Source: Actibacterium pelagium (GTDB taxonomy: Bacteria; Pseudomonadota; Alphaproteobacteria; Rhodobacterales; Rhodobacteraceae). Taken from it: a stretch of DNA of 64,000 nt. Each line of letters opens with the position of its first letter. Position 1 is the stretch's first letter. Of this stretch, positions 18,771-27,816 are shown one piece after another. The stretch is from the NCBI RefSeq assembly GCF_002285415.1, contig NZ_NSBU01000004.1:682001-746000 (forward strand). Direction: 5' to 3'. The translations under genes and the position numbers were made by a program. The notes beneath the pieces were generated by a model, which saw nothing but the letters and a program-made list of their open reading frames with translations, did not search any database and had not been told where the DNA came from.

Positions 18771-20462
18771 TTAGTGCGCGTGGCCTTTGTCCCAGTCTTC
18801 CTGCTTAGGCAGGGTTTCGAAGGTGTGCTCTGGCGGCGGGGACGGCAGGGTCCACTCCAGAGTGTCCGCGTATTCGTTCCACGGGTTGTTCTCGGTCGCT
18901 TTCTTACCCTTGGTCAGGGCGTATACAACGATGCCGATGAACAGCAGGAACGAAGCAAAGGACAGGAACGCACCGATCGACGAGATCTTGTTCCAGTAGG
19001 CAAACGCTTCCGGATAGTCGATGTAGCGGCGCGGCATACCCTGACGACCCAGGAAGTGCTGCGGGAAGAAGGTCAGGTTCGCACCGATGAACATCAGCCA
19101 GAAGTGAACTTTGGCCCAGAACTCGGAGTAGTGACGACCGGTCATCTTCGAGAAGTAGAAGTAGATACCCGCGAAGATCGCAAAGACAGCACCCAACGAC
19201 ATTACGTAGTGGAAGTGAGCAACCACATAGTAGGTGTCGTGATAAGCGCGGTCGACGCCCGCCTGCGACAGAACGATACCGGTTACACCGCCAACGGTGA
19301 ACAGGAACAGGAAGCCGAAGGCCCAGACCATAGGTGCTTTGAACTCGATCGAGCCGCCCCACATGGTGGCGATCCACGAGAAAATCTTAACGCCGGTCGG
19401 AACCGCGATAACCATGGTTGCCAGCATGAAGTAGGACTGCTGGGTCAGCGACATACCAACGGTGTACATGTGGTGTGCCCAAACAACGAAGCCCAGCGCA
19501 CCAATCGCGACCATCGCGTAAACCATCGGCAGGTAGCCGAAGATCGGCTTGCGCGAGAAGGTTGCGATAACGTGCGAGATGATACCGAAGCCCGGCACGA
19601 TAACGATGTAAACTTCAGGGTGACCGAAGAACCACAGGATGTGCTGGTACAGGACGGGGTCACCGCCACCGGCAGGGTCGAAGAAGGTTGTGCCGAAGTT
19701 ACGGTCGGTCAGCAGCATGGTGATGGCGCCCGCCAGAACCGGCAGCGACAGCAGAATCAGCCACGAGGTAACGAAGATCGACCAAGAGAACAGCGGAACT
19801 TTGTGCAGGGTCATGCCCGGCGCACGCATGTTCAGGAAGGTGGTAATCATGTTGATCGCACCCAGGATCGAGGATGCACCCGAGACGTGCACAGCGAAGA
19901 TTGCCAGGTCCATCGACCAGCCTGCTTCGTTGGTGGACAGCGGCGGGTACAGAACCCAGCCTACGCCCGAACCGGCCTGACCATTGCCACCCGGTGCAAG
20001 AACCGAGGCCACCGCCAGCGAGGTACCAGCGAAGTACAGCCAGAACGACAGGTTGTTCATACGCGGGAAGGCCATGTCCGGCGCACCAATCTGCAACGGC
20101 ATGAAATAGTTACCAAAACCGCCGAAGAGCGCAGGAATAACCACGAAGAACATCATCAGGATGCCGTGCGCGGTGATCATAACGTTCCAAAGGTGGCCGT
20201 TCGGGGTACATTCTTCACCGCCGATGCCCGACAGGAACCGTGCTGCAGCTTCGCCTGCTTCGTTCAGACACATGAACTGAACGCCCGGTTCCATCAGCTC
20301 CATCCGCATGTAGACGGTGAATGCGACCGAGATAAAGCCGGCGATTGCCGACGTGATCAGGTACAGAAGACCAATGTCTTTGTGGTTGGTGGACATGAAC
20401 CAGCGGGTAAAGAACCCCCGGGTGTCCTCGTGCTCGTGGCCGTGAATGGCTGCGTCTGCCAT
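18771..20462 (-). CDS. ctaD: Cytochrome c oxidase aa3, subunit I
   Basis: 563 aa from the ATG at 20460-20462, preceded by GGGAGG at 7 bp. It is the catalytic heme-copper subunit that reduces O2 and pumps protons. Twelve TM helices are evident. Key segments: [19 protein letters not shown]-like helix II (heme a ligand His; here [10 protein letters not shown]), FGHPEVYI with the Tyr-cross-linked Cu-B His, AHHMYTVGM with the two Cu-B His, and AHFHYVMS with the heme a/a3 His. It lies between the AEC transporter and the DUF2244 gene, all on the minus strand. Confidence 0.97.
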   Translation of the reverse strand: MADAAIHGHEHEDTRGFFTRWFMSTNHKDIGLLYLITSAIAGFISVAFTVYMRMELMEPGVQFMCLNEAGEAAARFLSGIGGEECTPNGHLWNVMITAHGILMMFFVVIPALFGGFGNYFMPLQIGAPDMAFPRMNNLSFWLYFAGTSLAVASVLAPGGNGQAGSGVGWVLYPPLSTNEAGWSMDLAIFAVHVSGASSILGAINMITTFLNMRAPGMTLHKVPLFSWSIFVTSWLILLSLPVLAGAITMLLTDRNFGTTFFDPAGGGDPVLYQHILWFFGHPEVYIVIVPGFGIISHVIATFSRKPIFGYLPMVYAMVAIGALGFVVWAHHMYTVGMSLTQQSYFMLATMVIAVPTGVKIFSWIATMWGGSIEFKAPMVWAFGFLFLFTVGGVTGIVLSQAGVDRAYHDTYYVVAHFHYVMSLGAVFAIFAGIYFYFSKMTGRHYSEFWAKVHFWLMFIGANLTFFPQHFLGRQGMPRRYIDYPEAFAYWNKISSIGAFLSFASFLLFIGIVVYALTKGKKATENNPWNEYADTLEWTLPSPPPEHTFETLPKQEDWDKGHAH

Positions 20463-20623
20463 GTCGTGCCTCCCGTTTCGATACAATTAAAGCGCAGCAG
20501 AGAGCTTCTGATGCGCAGATTCCTAGCGGTTCTAATGCAGCACCCGCTATTCGGCAATGGACCTTGGTGCCGCAGGTGTGAAAAAAAATGCGGATTCAAG
20601 CCCTAAGAGACGAGTTGTCGCAT

Positions 20624-21532
20624 TTAGGAAAGTACGGTCTGGGCCAGAAACAACGTCAGCGGGATCGTCAAAAAGCTGATCAGTGTTTGAACCGTGATGA
20701 TCGCAGCCATGAGGGGTGCGTCCCCGCCCATTTCACGGGCAAGCGTGTAACTGGCAACCCCGGTAGGCAGGGCTGCATAGATCAAGGCGACCTGTATCAG
20801 CAGCGGATCCAGCTTCAGAAGATACCCGATACTGAACACGACAATGGGAAACAAAAGGAACTTTGGCACCATCGACAGGGCGATGATGGTACGCGAACCG
20901 CTTAACCCGCGTAGCTTCAGGCTGGCACCGACGCATAGCAGCATGATGGGAAGTGCAGCGTTGCCAAGGATCTGTGCCGAATCGTGCAGGACCGGGACCT
21001 CTCGCAACCCGATGAGGTTAAAGATCACTCCGGCCCCGATGCTTAGGATCAGTGGGTTGCGCGCCAACCCCTTAAAGACACCTTTTCTGCTGCCGCCAAG
21101 CCGATAGGTCATCATGGTCACGACTGTGACGTTGACCACGGGAACCAGAATCGCAGAGGCAAGGACCGCAACTTGAAGCCCAGGAGCCCCAAACAGGGAT
21201 TCGGCGATGGCCAGTGCGATGAAGGTGTTAAACCGCGCAGACCCCTGCATAAGCGAGGCCGCTTGCGGAGCTGCAACAGCCATTCCGATGGCCGCCCCCA
21301 ATAGGATTGCCACGAAGAAGCCGGGGTACAACAGGGTCGCCAAGTTCTTCAGGTCCCCGCCCAGATCAGCGGCAGAGATTTTGGCAAAGAACAGCGCGGG
21401 CATCAAAACCCAGTAGACCAGCTTGTCGTTGAGGTTCCAAAATTCAGTCGAGGGGATTCCGCCGCGCCGAAGGCCGTAGCCCATGACAATAAGCAAGAAA
21501 ACCGGTGCAATCGCAGTAAAGATCAGCCACAT
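20624..21532 (-). CDS. AEC-family membrane transporter
   Basis: 302 aa with about ten hydrophobic helices covering the whole length. Auxin-efflux-carrier family signs: [15 protein letters not shown] at the N-terminus, [19 protein letters not shown], and the C-terminal [21 protein letters not shown] segment. Family members export small carboxylates or amino-acid-derived compounds; the substrate here is unknown. It overlaps the lipB 3' end by 10 bp and is presumably co-transcribed with it. Confidence 0.9.
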   Translation of the reverse strand: MWLIFTAIAPVFLLIVMGYGLRRGGIPSTEFWNLNDKLVYWVLMPALFFAKISAADLGGDLKNLATLLYPGFFVAILLGAAIGMAVAAPQAASLMQGSARFNTFIALAIAESLFGAPGLQVAVLASAILVPVVNVTVVTMMTYRLGGSRKGVFKGLARNPLILSIGAGVIFNLIGLREVPVLHDSAQILGNAALPIMLLCVGASLKLRGLSGSRTIIALSMVPKFLLFPIVVFSIGYLLKLDPLLIQVALIYAALPTGVASYTLAREMGGDAPLMAAIITVQTLISFLTIPLTLFLAQTVLS

Positions 21533-22179
21533 GGCCCGAACACATCTTCAAAGCTGCGGCGCAGGGCGACATCCACGTCGTCCATCGTGACGGGCAGCCC
21601 AAGGTCGATCAGGCTGGTGACGCCATGCTCTTTGATCCCGCAGGGGACGATTCCGTCAAAGTGGCTTAGATCAGGCTCGACGTTAATCGCAATGCCATGA
21701 AAGCTGACCCACTTGCGCAACCGAATGCCGATCGCGGCGATCTTGTCTTCGCGCTTTGAGCCGTCCACGTTTAGTGGTTTGTCGTCGCGTGTGATCCAAA
21801 CGCCTACGCGGCCTTCACGGATCTCGCCCTTCAGATTGAACTCGGCCAGGGTGGCGATGACCCATTCTTCCAGTTGCTGGACGAATTTGCGCACGTCATG
21901 CCCGCGCTTGCCCACGTCCAGCATCACATAGGCAACTCGCTGACCGGGGCCGTGATAGGTGTACTGCCCACCCCGCTTGCTTTCATAAACGGGGAAACGG
22001 TCCGGGTCGGTCAGGTCTGCAGGCTTGGCCGAGGTGCCGGCGGTATAAAGCGGCGGGTGCTCCACCAGCCAGATCAACTCTCCGGCCTCTCCGTTTGCGA
22101 TGGCCGTGGCGCGCGCCTCCATGAAGGCCACTGCCTCGTCATAGTCAGTCAGACCGTCGGATATGCGCCATTCGACCAT
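21523..22179 (-). CDS. lipB: Octanoyl-[ACP]:protein N-octanoyltransferase
   Basis: 218 aa from the ATG at 22177-22179 ([13 protein letters not shown]). It transfers octanoate from ACP to lipoyl domains, the first step of lipoate synthesis. Family marks: [31 protein letters not shown] (with the acyl-site Lys replaced by the usual [11 protein letters not shown] form), [17 protein letters not shown] (catalytic Lys region) and [14 protein letters not shown] with the nucleophilic Cys. Confidence 0.95.
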   Translation of the reverse strand: MVEWRISDGLTDYDEAVAFMEARATAIANGEAGELIWLVEHPPLYTAGTSAKPADLTDPDRFPVYESKRGGQYTYHGPGQRVAYVMLDVGKRGHDVRKFVQQLEEWVIATLAEFNLKGEIREGRVGVWITRDDKPLNVDGSKREDKIAAIGIRLRKWVSFHGIAINVEPDLSHFDGIVPCGIKEHGVTSLIDLGLPVTMDDVDVALRRSFEDVFGPCG

Positions 22180-22332
22180 TTTTCGGACTCCGGATGTGGA
22201 ACGAAAGAGGTCATGGCACGGGAACCACAGGAATGGCAATGGTCCGACCGCAGGGCGAGATGTGCGCAGGCGCAAGAATCGACTTCACATCCCCGTTTGA
22301 AGCGGCTAAGACACCGCCCACCACCAAGGCGT

Positions 22333-22419
22333 GCGGCCGTGGCGGAATTGGTAGACGCGCAGCGTTGAGGTCGCTGTGGGGTAACTCCCGTGGAAGTTCG
22401 AGTCTTCTCGGCCGCACCA
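22333..22419 (+). tRNA. tRNA-Leu (anticodon GAG)
   Basis: 87 nt. Acceptor stem GCGGCCG pairs with CGGCCGC, with ACCA encoded at 22416-22419. The D-arm is GGCGGAATTGGTAGACGC. The anticodon stem CAGCG/CGCTG encloses the loop TTGAGGT (anticodon GAG). A long variable arm and a TTCGAGTC T-loop follow. The 3' 14 bp act as the left attachment site of the element that follows; the tRNA is left intact. Confidence 0.97.
22406..22419 (+). repeat. Left attachment core (attL) in tRNA-Leu
   Basis: TCTCGGCCGCACCA, identical to 44128-44141. It covers the 3' acceptor strand and CCA of the tRNA. Confidence 0.88.
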
Positions 22420-22460
22420 GAAATCTTTAAAAAATCATTTTAAATCATATCGTTAGGTGT

Positions 22461-22724
22461 TTGGATGATCCCTTTGTCCATCTCGGCATCCACCCTATTG
22501 ATTGGCATGAAGGTTTGATGGAGCGAGCACATAGATCTCCCTCTGGTTACGGTCATCTTCCTGCGCTTGAAGAGGCTGTTCAATTTGCCGAGCTTGTCTT
22601 CCCCGCGTTGTTACAAGCGGATTCTCAGTTTTTGTTTGTAGATAGAATTTCGTGCCATTCTCATGACTGGGTGCGATCAGTGGGTTGTATGCAAAACTAT
22701 CAATCTCGACTAAAACTTGACTAG
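22461..22724 (+). CDS. Possible small protein at the element's left edge
   Basis: An open frame of 87 codons from a TTG, with a reasonable amino-acid composition (PFVHLGIHPIDWHEG ... LEEAVQFAELVFPALL) but only a weak TTAGG ribosome site. It overlaps the convergent endonuclease 3' end by 15 bp. No family is recognised. It may be a real small gene or the remnant of one; otherwise 22420-22709 holds nothing recognisable. Confidence 0.3.
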   Translation: MDDPFVHLGIHPIDWHEGLMERAHRSPSGYGHLPALEEAVQFAELVFPALLQADSQFLFVDRISCHSHDWVRSVGCMQNYQSRLKLD

Positions 22725-23567
22725 TCGGGCGTCGATTGCGCGGCCAACGTGCGACAAGATGTTGTCATCGAAAGCCATCCCAAAATTCCGGTTGAAAATC
22801 TCTGATACGCTCAGGGCTACGTCCGATTTGCTTGGGTGTCCCCAGTAATTACCCCCTGACAGCCCCCGCACACGCTTGACTGACATGCTCTGTGGTTTGA
22901 ACTTCGACGTGTCACCTTGACTGGGTACCGTAATGAAGGAATAGGAAAATCCTTTGAAGTGCCTCGGAGAATAGCCATTTCGTCCGACACGTACCGAGTG
23001 CTCTGCAAATCCTGTTGCCCTGTACACCATATCCCAAAGCATTGGGATCTGTGCGTTGTCGTTCCAGTTGGTCTTGCACTGGATAATGCCTACGGTGGTG
23101 TCCCTTGCATTTCGGGCGACGATATCTCCGACGGCCGCCGTAGAATAAACTCCACCAAAGTTACCCGGTGGAAACACAACAGCGACGAGGTCTGATTCCG
23201 TATTCGTCTGAGCATTGCCGTAGACGATGCAGGTAGCGTCTAGGATTGCTGGTGGGATGAGTTCTTTGACTGGGCGCATCACGACACCGAGGCTGCCAGC
23301 CATGACTGTGTTCATGTACCAACAAACGAGGCATTCCCAGGCGATACCACCGCCGGAGAGAGAGGATTGCGCCCTTCCTTCTTGTCCGGTCGTGCAGAAG
23401 ATGTCTGCTAGGTGACCACCGAGGTCGAAAACTCCGCGAGCATCCGTCATTCCGGACGTGAGCCTATCGATTTCGTGTCTCCACGTCGGCCAAGCGTCGG
23501 CAAACGACTTTACCGTGAACAATTGCTGGACGATGTCATGGCGATAGCGCTCGATGATACTGTTCAT
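22710..23567 (-). CDS. Probable type II restriction endonuclease
   Basis: 285 aa, start ATG with AAAGGG about 8 bp upstream. It is called from position (11 bp after a DNA glycosylase and in line with a cytosine-5 methyltransferase) and from a PD-(D/E)XK-like arrangement: ESDLVAVVFP near residue 123, then VGIIQCKTNWND near 163, where Gln-x-Lys takes the E-x-K place. An upstream helix, GGGIAWECLVCWYMN, may supply the first acidic residue. The exact family and target site cannot be read. If it were not a nuclease it would be an unknown partner of the methyltransferase. Confidence 0.65.
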   Translation of the reverse strand: MNSIIERYRHDIVQQLFTVKSFADAWPTWRHEIDRLTSGMTDARGVFDLGGHLADIFCTTGQEGRAQSSLSGGGIAWECLVCWYMNTVMAGSLGVVMRPVKELIPPAILDATCIVYGNAQTNTESDLVAVVFPPGNFGGVYSTAAVGDIVARNARDTTVGIIQCKTNWNDNAQIPMLWDMVYRATGFAEHSVRVGRNGYSPRHFKGFSYSFITVPSQGDTSKFKPQSMSVKRVRGLSGGNYWGHPSKSDVALSVSEIFNRNFGMAFDDNILSHVGRAIDARLVKF

Positions 23568-23578
23568 GTTCTATCCCT

Positions 23579-24334
23579 TTACGATGCCTCCGCGACCTTA
23601 CCGTGCAGTTTACGAGCAAAATTGCAAAGCAATCGGAGCGGGCATTCGGGGCATGTGGGGTTTCTCGCCCTGCAAACCATCGCCGCGAAATCAAGCGTCG
23701 CCCAGTTCACACGAGCTGGATCGTTGCAGCATACCAACCAATGAGCGGCATCCTGCAGCCAAGGATCATGGCGGATGTCGGAGAGCTCGCGCGGACGCAG
23801 GTAGCGTTCGAGAACGCGCGACATGTTTACGTCGACGAGGGGGCTGGGTACCCCATGCTGAAACAACAGTATGGAGTTGGCGACGTACTGGCCGACTGCC
23901 GGCACCTTCGACAGCCTTTTGCGCTCCGACGGGAAGAGACCACCGTGCTCCGCTGCGTATTTGGCGAGGGCATTCAGCGAGACAGCCCGCCGCTTCCAGA
24001 GACCGATGGGTTTGAGGATTTCTTCGAGATCCTCGACCGGCGTAGCGGCCAGAGCACCCCAGTCAGGATATTTACTATAAAAGGCGCTGTAAAAGTTGGC
24101 GACAGTTTCAGCGCGTGTTCGTTGGAGGAGAACTTCGACGCAGATCTTCTCGTAGGTGCTCGCACGGGAAGAACGCCAAGGCAAGCCCCGCCCATTCTCG
24201 GTGAACCAGTCGAGTAACTTGGTTCGCAAGCGGGATATCCGAGCTTTGTCGGACCTCGTCAAATTGTCCAGCCGCTTTTGCGCTACCATCGCCAAAATGC
24301 AACCCTCGGTTTTCGCGCGCCATACGTTCCGCAT
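23579..24334 (-). CDS. HhH-GPD DNA glycosylase with [4Fe-4S] loop, MutY/Mig-like
   Basis: Up to 251 aa (an internal ATG at 24287-24289 would give 236). MutY/Nth-superfamily landmarks: LPWRSSRASTYEKICVEVLLQRTRA, hairpin VPAVGQYVANSI, catalytic-Asp segment LVDVNMSRVL, and four-Cys cluster CRARNPTCPECPLRLLC. At the position of the Nth catalytic Lys / MutY Ser this protein has Tyr (GQY), as in the archaeal thymine-DNA glycosylase Mig, which is encoded beside a cytosine-5 methyltransferase. It lacks the MutY C-terminal 8-oxoG domain. The likely role is repair of T:G mismatches from deaminated 5-methylcytosine at the methylated site. Confidence 0.85.
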   Translation of the reverse strand: MRNVWRAKTEGCILAMVAQKRLDNLTRSDKARISRLRTKLLDWFTENGRGLPWRSSRASTYEKICVEVLLQRTRAETVANFYSAFYSKYPDWGALAATPVEDLEEILKPIGLWKRRAVSLNALAKYAAEHGGLFPSERKRLSKVPAVGQYVANSILLFQHGVPSPLVDVNMSRVLERYLRPRELSDIRHDPWLQDAAHWLVCCNDPARVNWATLDFAAMVCRARNPTCPECPLRLLCNFARKLHGKVAEAS

Positions 24335-24392
24335 CGATTGGCTTTGCCGGTGATGGTCTTCTGGCTACGTCAGGAACAGACAAGTACAACGG

Positions 24393-25874
24393 TTATCCGA
24401 GCGCTTCATCGAGCACCTTCTTGAAGTGTCGGCCGACATGCTCGGCAAGGCCCACTGGCACAGCATTCCCGATCTGAGTGTATTTCGGCACTTCTCGGTC
24501 GAAGATCCCCTCGCGCGGATTCCCCGCGCGGCGTAGGCCACCCGTCGTACGCTTGCCTTTGAATAAGTACCAGTCGGGGAAAAGTTGCAAGCGCGCCCAC
24601 TCTCGTACTGTAAGGATGCGTGGTTGTGCAAAGTGCACGTAATCATCCGGCAGCGAAGTCGCCGTGATGGTTGGCTCACCGTTGCCCCATGTGGCGGGCA
24701 GAAGTTTCTGCGCGAACTTCTTGGTTTTGAACTCGTCCGGAATTTCGCCACCGCTCGCATGCATAGCCAGAAATTTCGCGACTACACGGCGGCTGTGCTT
24801 ACTGTATTCTTGCTCGGTCAGGGTGAGTCTTTTGCCCTTCATCCAGCAAGGTTTCTTACGCAGTTGGCGTTGTATGGAGGTTATCGGACCAGAATCCGGA
24901 TATTCCATCGTTTTCAGCGTGCCTTTGGGATACTCTCCATTTTTGAAGAACTCGCCGATCCTAGGGTCGACAAGGTCACTGAGTAGGTCGCTAAGGTGGG
25001 GGAAGGCGCCCTTTTGACCGCGCGGTAGGAAGCCGCATGTGACGGCATCTTCATCGTGGGCGGAATAGTCGAGGAAGTTGCACTTCTCTAGGATGTCTTT
25101 CCGAACCCCGACTAGGAGGACGCGTGGACGGTTCTGCGGAACACCATAGTCCTTTGCGTAGACCAGAGACCAGCGGACCTCGTAACCTGGGATGGCACGG
25201 AAGCGCGCCAATACGTCGGGGAAGACCAATTCACCACCCGCGTTGGTCCACTTGGCATTGAGTAAGCCACGTACGTTCTCAAACAGGAAAATTCGCGGAC
25301 GCAATACATCTATGATGGAAGCCATCCGTGCGTAGAGTTGGTTCGAAGGTAAGTCCTTTTTATCGACCGAGTAAGATCTCCGCAGCCCGATGTTGGAAAA
25401 CCCTTGGCAAGGCGGGCCGCCGGCCAAGATGTCAATGTTGCTACCACCGCCGTTCTTGCGATTGACTGACCTTTCGAGCGAGAATTGCACTTCCGGTAAG
25501 TTCGCCAGATCGGACTTCAGCTGGCCCAGCCTCTTACCCTTTAGCTCGTGAGCGTCGTGGCAGCGCAGGTCTGGGTTCTCTGCGAATCGTAGCCCGCCAA
25601 GATCGTGGTGACGGTTGGCTAAGTATGTTGCCTGCGCGTCCTTGTTGAGCTCGTTGACAAATACAGGTGTGAAGCCAGAGTTCTCGAAGCCAAGAGAGAG
25701 CCCACCGCAACCCGCAAACAGATCCACCATCGAGTAAAACCGATCGTCTGTTACCTGTTGACGTTGGTCTCCATCTTGGCCTGCTTTGGCCAGATTGCCT
25801 TCGAATTCGGCGGCATCATGCAGGATGTTCACAACTCGTCCTGATATTCTTGATTCCTTGACTTCCTCAACCAT
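24393..25874 (-). CDS. DNA (cytosine-5)-methyltransferase
   Basis: 493 aa. Motif I is MVDLFAGCGGLSLGFE at about residue 49, motif IV GGPPCQGFSN with the catalytic Cys near 150, motif VI ENVRGLL, motif VIII PQNRPRVLLVG, a long variable target-recognition region, and motif X IGNAVPVGLAEHV. The 48 residues before motif I have no clear homology, so a later start is possible. It forms a set with the downstream glycosylase and endonuclease. A cytosine-5 methylase is also a component of DISARM (DrmMII), so it could serve the upstream DrmA/DrmB operon as well; the 360-bp gap to that operon argues for a separate unit. Confidence 0.95.
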   Translation of the reverse strand: MVEEVKESRISGRVVNILHDAAEFEGNLAKAGQDGDQRQQVTDDRFYSMVDLFAGCGGLSLGFENSGFTPVFVNELNKDAQATYLANRHHDLGGLRFAENPDLRCHDAHELKGKRLGQLKSDLANLPEVQFSLERSVNRKNGGGSNIDILAGGPPCQGFSNIGLRRSYSVDKKDLPSNQLYARMASIIDVLRPRIFLFENVRGLLNAKWTNAGGELVFPDVLARFRAIPGYEVRWSLVYAKDYGVPQNRPRVLLVGVRKDILEKCNFLDYSAHDEDAVTCGFLPRGQKGAFPHLSDLLSDLVDPRIGEFFKNGEYPKGTLKTMEYPDSGPITSIQRQLRKKPCWMKGKRLTLTEQEYSKHSRRVVAKFLAMHASGGEIPDEFKTKKFAQKLLPATWGNGEPTITATSLPDDYVHFAQPRILTVREWARLQLFPDWYLFKGKRTTGGLRRAGNPREGIFDREVPKYTQIGNAVPVGLAEHVGRHFKKVLDEALG

Positions 25875-26232
25875 ATCTGGCGAAGACTTCTGTGAAAACT
25901 ACTAAATCTCGTACGCTATGTTCAGGCTCATGCCGCAACATTGGGCAACTTCTCCGACCAGTTGCACTTTCTCTTTAGGGGTGCAGTCAGGCTTGATTTT
26001 GACCAAAGCCACCAGACCATCCTAGCGCCCGTGCTCGAGCGCGACCATTCGCTCAAAAGCGATCCGCTTGCGTGCATCGCTCTCAGCAGGACCGGCGGAT
26101 TAGAAATCAGAGCGCGGCTTGGTCCGTTCAACTACTGCCTCGTCATACACTTTCTGAATGCACTTCACTCGAGAAACTGCTCTCACTACGGTTTTGCGGG
26201 CTTTGCTGGCAAAACTTGGCATATTATATTTT
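25875..26232. other. Gap between methyltransferase and the DrmAB operon
   Basis: 358 bp with short overlapping frames on both strands but none with a good start site or recognisable similarity. One minus-strand frame near 25902-26000 reads as a plausible short peptide (KVQLVGEVAQCCGMSLN) interrupted upstream by a stop, possibly a decayed gene. It should hold the methyltransferase promoter. Nothing firmer can be said. Confidence 0.4.
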
Positions 26233-27816
26233 CTAGAAGGCTTCAGCGAAAGATCTGAGCGATGCGACATGGTGCTCAAATTCCTCGCGGTCTAGAGTGT
26301 TCGTAAGAATGACCACGTAGCAACACAGCATCTGCGTTCCATCAACTTCGTAAATACCCACTGCACAACCTGTTCGCCAAGACTCGGCCAAGATCTCCTT
26401 GAGTTTCTTCGCACTCGGTGATCGCGCCGTAACCTTTTGCAATGGGGTCCAGAATCTCACGAGCGGGTTGGACAGGATAGATCCAGGCTCGTCTTCGAGG
26501 TAGATCTTGACCTTGTCTCCGTCTCTCGAGACAATCCGAAGCCTACCCGTCTCTCTTTCAGGTAAGATTTTTTGGTTGGTCTCCATGGCGCGCGCACGGA
26601 GCATGATTCGGTAAGGTGTCGGCTCGGAAACACGCCGTCCAATTACAGATCCGTTCAGGATAATGTCGTCCGAACTCCGGAGGTCACTATCGTAGCTTCT
26701 CGACCCGATCTCCAATTCGGACGTTTGCCCAGCTGGGATCCGCTCTGCGATTTCTAGTGCCGCGTCTAGCTGCGCCGGATCGTTCTTAAGCTCGCCTGCA
26801 GCACGGGAAATGCCCTGAAATGCCCCGGCGAAAAGTTTAGCCAAGAATGCGACTCTGCGGCCTGCGCCTAGCCCGTCGATGCCTCGCGGGTCCTGGGCCA
26901 CGAAGATAGCGAGTGCTGCACGCTGGCCAACTGATCCTTCGTCCGACAATGGTGCCATATCACGGCGAGCGGCAGCGATGTCACGCGAAACTGAGATCCA
27001 TCGGCTGGTGTTTTCGTCGATTTCGCCCTCTCGAGATAGCTCCATCTCCAATTGCTGCAGAACTGCTCTCCTGTCGAAACCTCGCTCAGAACGGTGTTTC
27101 AACAGCAAAGAGACGAGCTCCCCCCAGATCACTTTGTCGGCTTGCTTCGCGTCTGAGTCCAATTCTTCCAGAGCATTTTCCGCTAGTCGCTTCCAGGACC
27201 AAGTAACTTCAGGACCTTTGCAACCTCGTGATACGATGCCGGAAATTTCCTGATCGAATTCGCCCTTGTTCATGTTTTCGACGAGTACGCGGCACCAGCC
27301 GGCCAAGCCGTCCATGGTATCCCTTGATAAGGCTTCTAGCGAGGGTGTACCAAGTTCGAGCACGCTCTCCCCTGCCGCGTCTTTTTCTAATCTTGGTATT
27401 TCCGAGACTTCGAGTTTGACTAGGTTTTCCGGAATGTCAGGAAAAGAAAGGTAGGTAGCGACGAAATCCTGCATCAGGTCCTTCGTTTCGAATGAAGCGC
27501 AGGACACGCCCGTTATTCGAAGTGGTGATTTGAAGCGAACACAACCTGGAACATTCGTCTCTACTTCCTCGCCGGTTGCCTCTACTTTTAAAACGACCAA
27601 TGGGTCACCTTCGGATGAACGATCGGCCCATCTTGGCAAGTGCGTTCGAAAACCAATAGTCACGCCTTCGTGCGTCTTGTCGTCTCCGTCATGACCCACG
27701 GGAGTGTTGCTCACGACGTAAGCGGAGGCGAGGGATCGGGCGAGTTCGGTGGCCCTTAGCGGGACCAGCAAGGTCCCTTTGTCGAATAGATCTCTTTCTT
27801 TCCCTGCTTGCATCAT
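26233..27816 (-). CDS. Unrecognised 527-aa protein, last gene of the DrmAB-like operon
   Basis: 527 aa, no signal peptide or TM segment. I see no nucleotide-binding, nuclease, PLD (HxK) or methyltransferase motif. The N-terminal third looks like a beta-rich domain (LLVPLRATELARSLASAYVV, VTIGFRTHLPRW, VKLEVSEIPRLE). The middle is helical and acidic (LAENALEELDSDAKQADKVIWGELV). The C-terminal third is again beta-rich (GRLRIVSRDGDKVKIYLEDE ... TQMLCCYVVILTN). It overlaps the upstream helicase by 4 bp (ATGA), so it is translationally coupled to the operon. It takes the place where DISARM carries DrmC but is not a phospholipase D. It could be a scaffold, sensor or new nuclease. Confidence 0.8.
   Translation of the reverse strand: MMQAGKERDLFDKGTLLVPLRATELARSLASAYVVSNTPVGHDGDDKTHEGVTIGFRTHLPRWADRSSEGDPLVVLKVEATGEEVETNVPGCVRFKSPLRITGVSCASFETKDLMQDFVATYLSFPDIPENLVKLEVSEIPRLEKDAAGESVLELGTPSLEALSRDTMDGLAGWCRVLVENMNKGEFDQEISGIVSRGCKGPEVTWSWKRLAENALEELDSDAKQADKVIWGELVSLLLKHRSERGFDRRAVLQQLEMELSREGEIDENTSRWISVSRDIAAARRDMAPLSDEGSVGQRAALAIFVAQDPRGIDGLGAGRRVAFLAKLFAGAFQGISRAAGELKNDPAQLDAALEIAERIPAGQTSELEIGSRSYDSDLRSSDDIILNGSVIGRRVSEPTPYRIMLRARAMETNQKILPERETGRLRIVSRDGDKVKIYLEDEPGSILSNPLVRFWTPLQKVTARSPSAKKLKEILAESWRTGCAVGIYEVDGTQMLCCYVVILTNTLDREEFEHHVASLRSFAEAF

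Noticed and set aside
18645-20606. A 653-codon plus-strand frame
   Set aside because: Antisense to ctaD; rich in Arg/His/Gln and without known motifs.
24393-25874. Assigning the cytosine methyltransferase as the DrmMII of the DrmAB operon
   Set aside because: It is separated by 358 bp and sits directly with its own glycosylase and endonuclease; kept as a possibility only in the feature entry.
25941-26258. A 105-codon plus-strand frame in the methyltransferase-operon gap
   Set aside because: No ribosome-binding site, no similarity, and it overlaps the 527-aa gene's end antisense.
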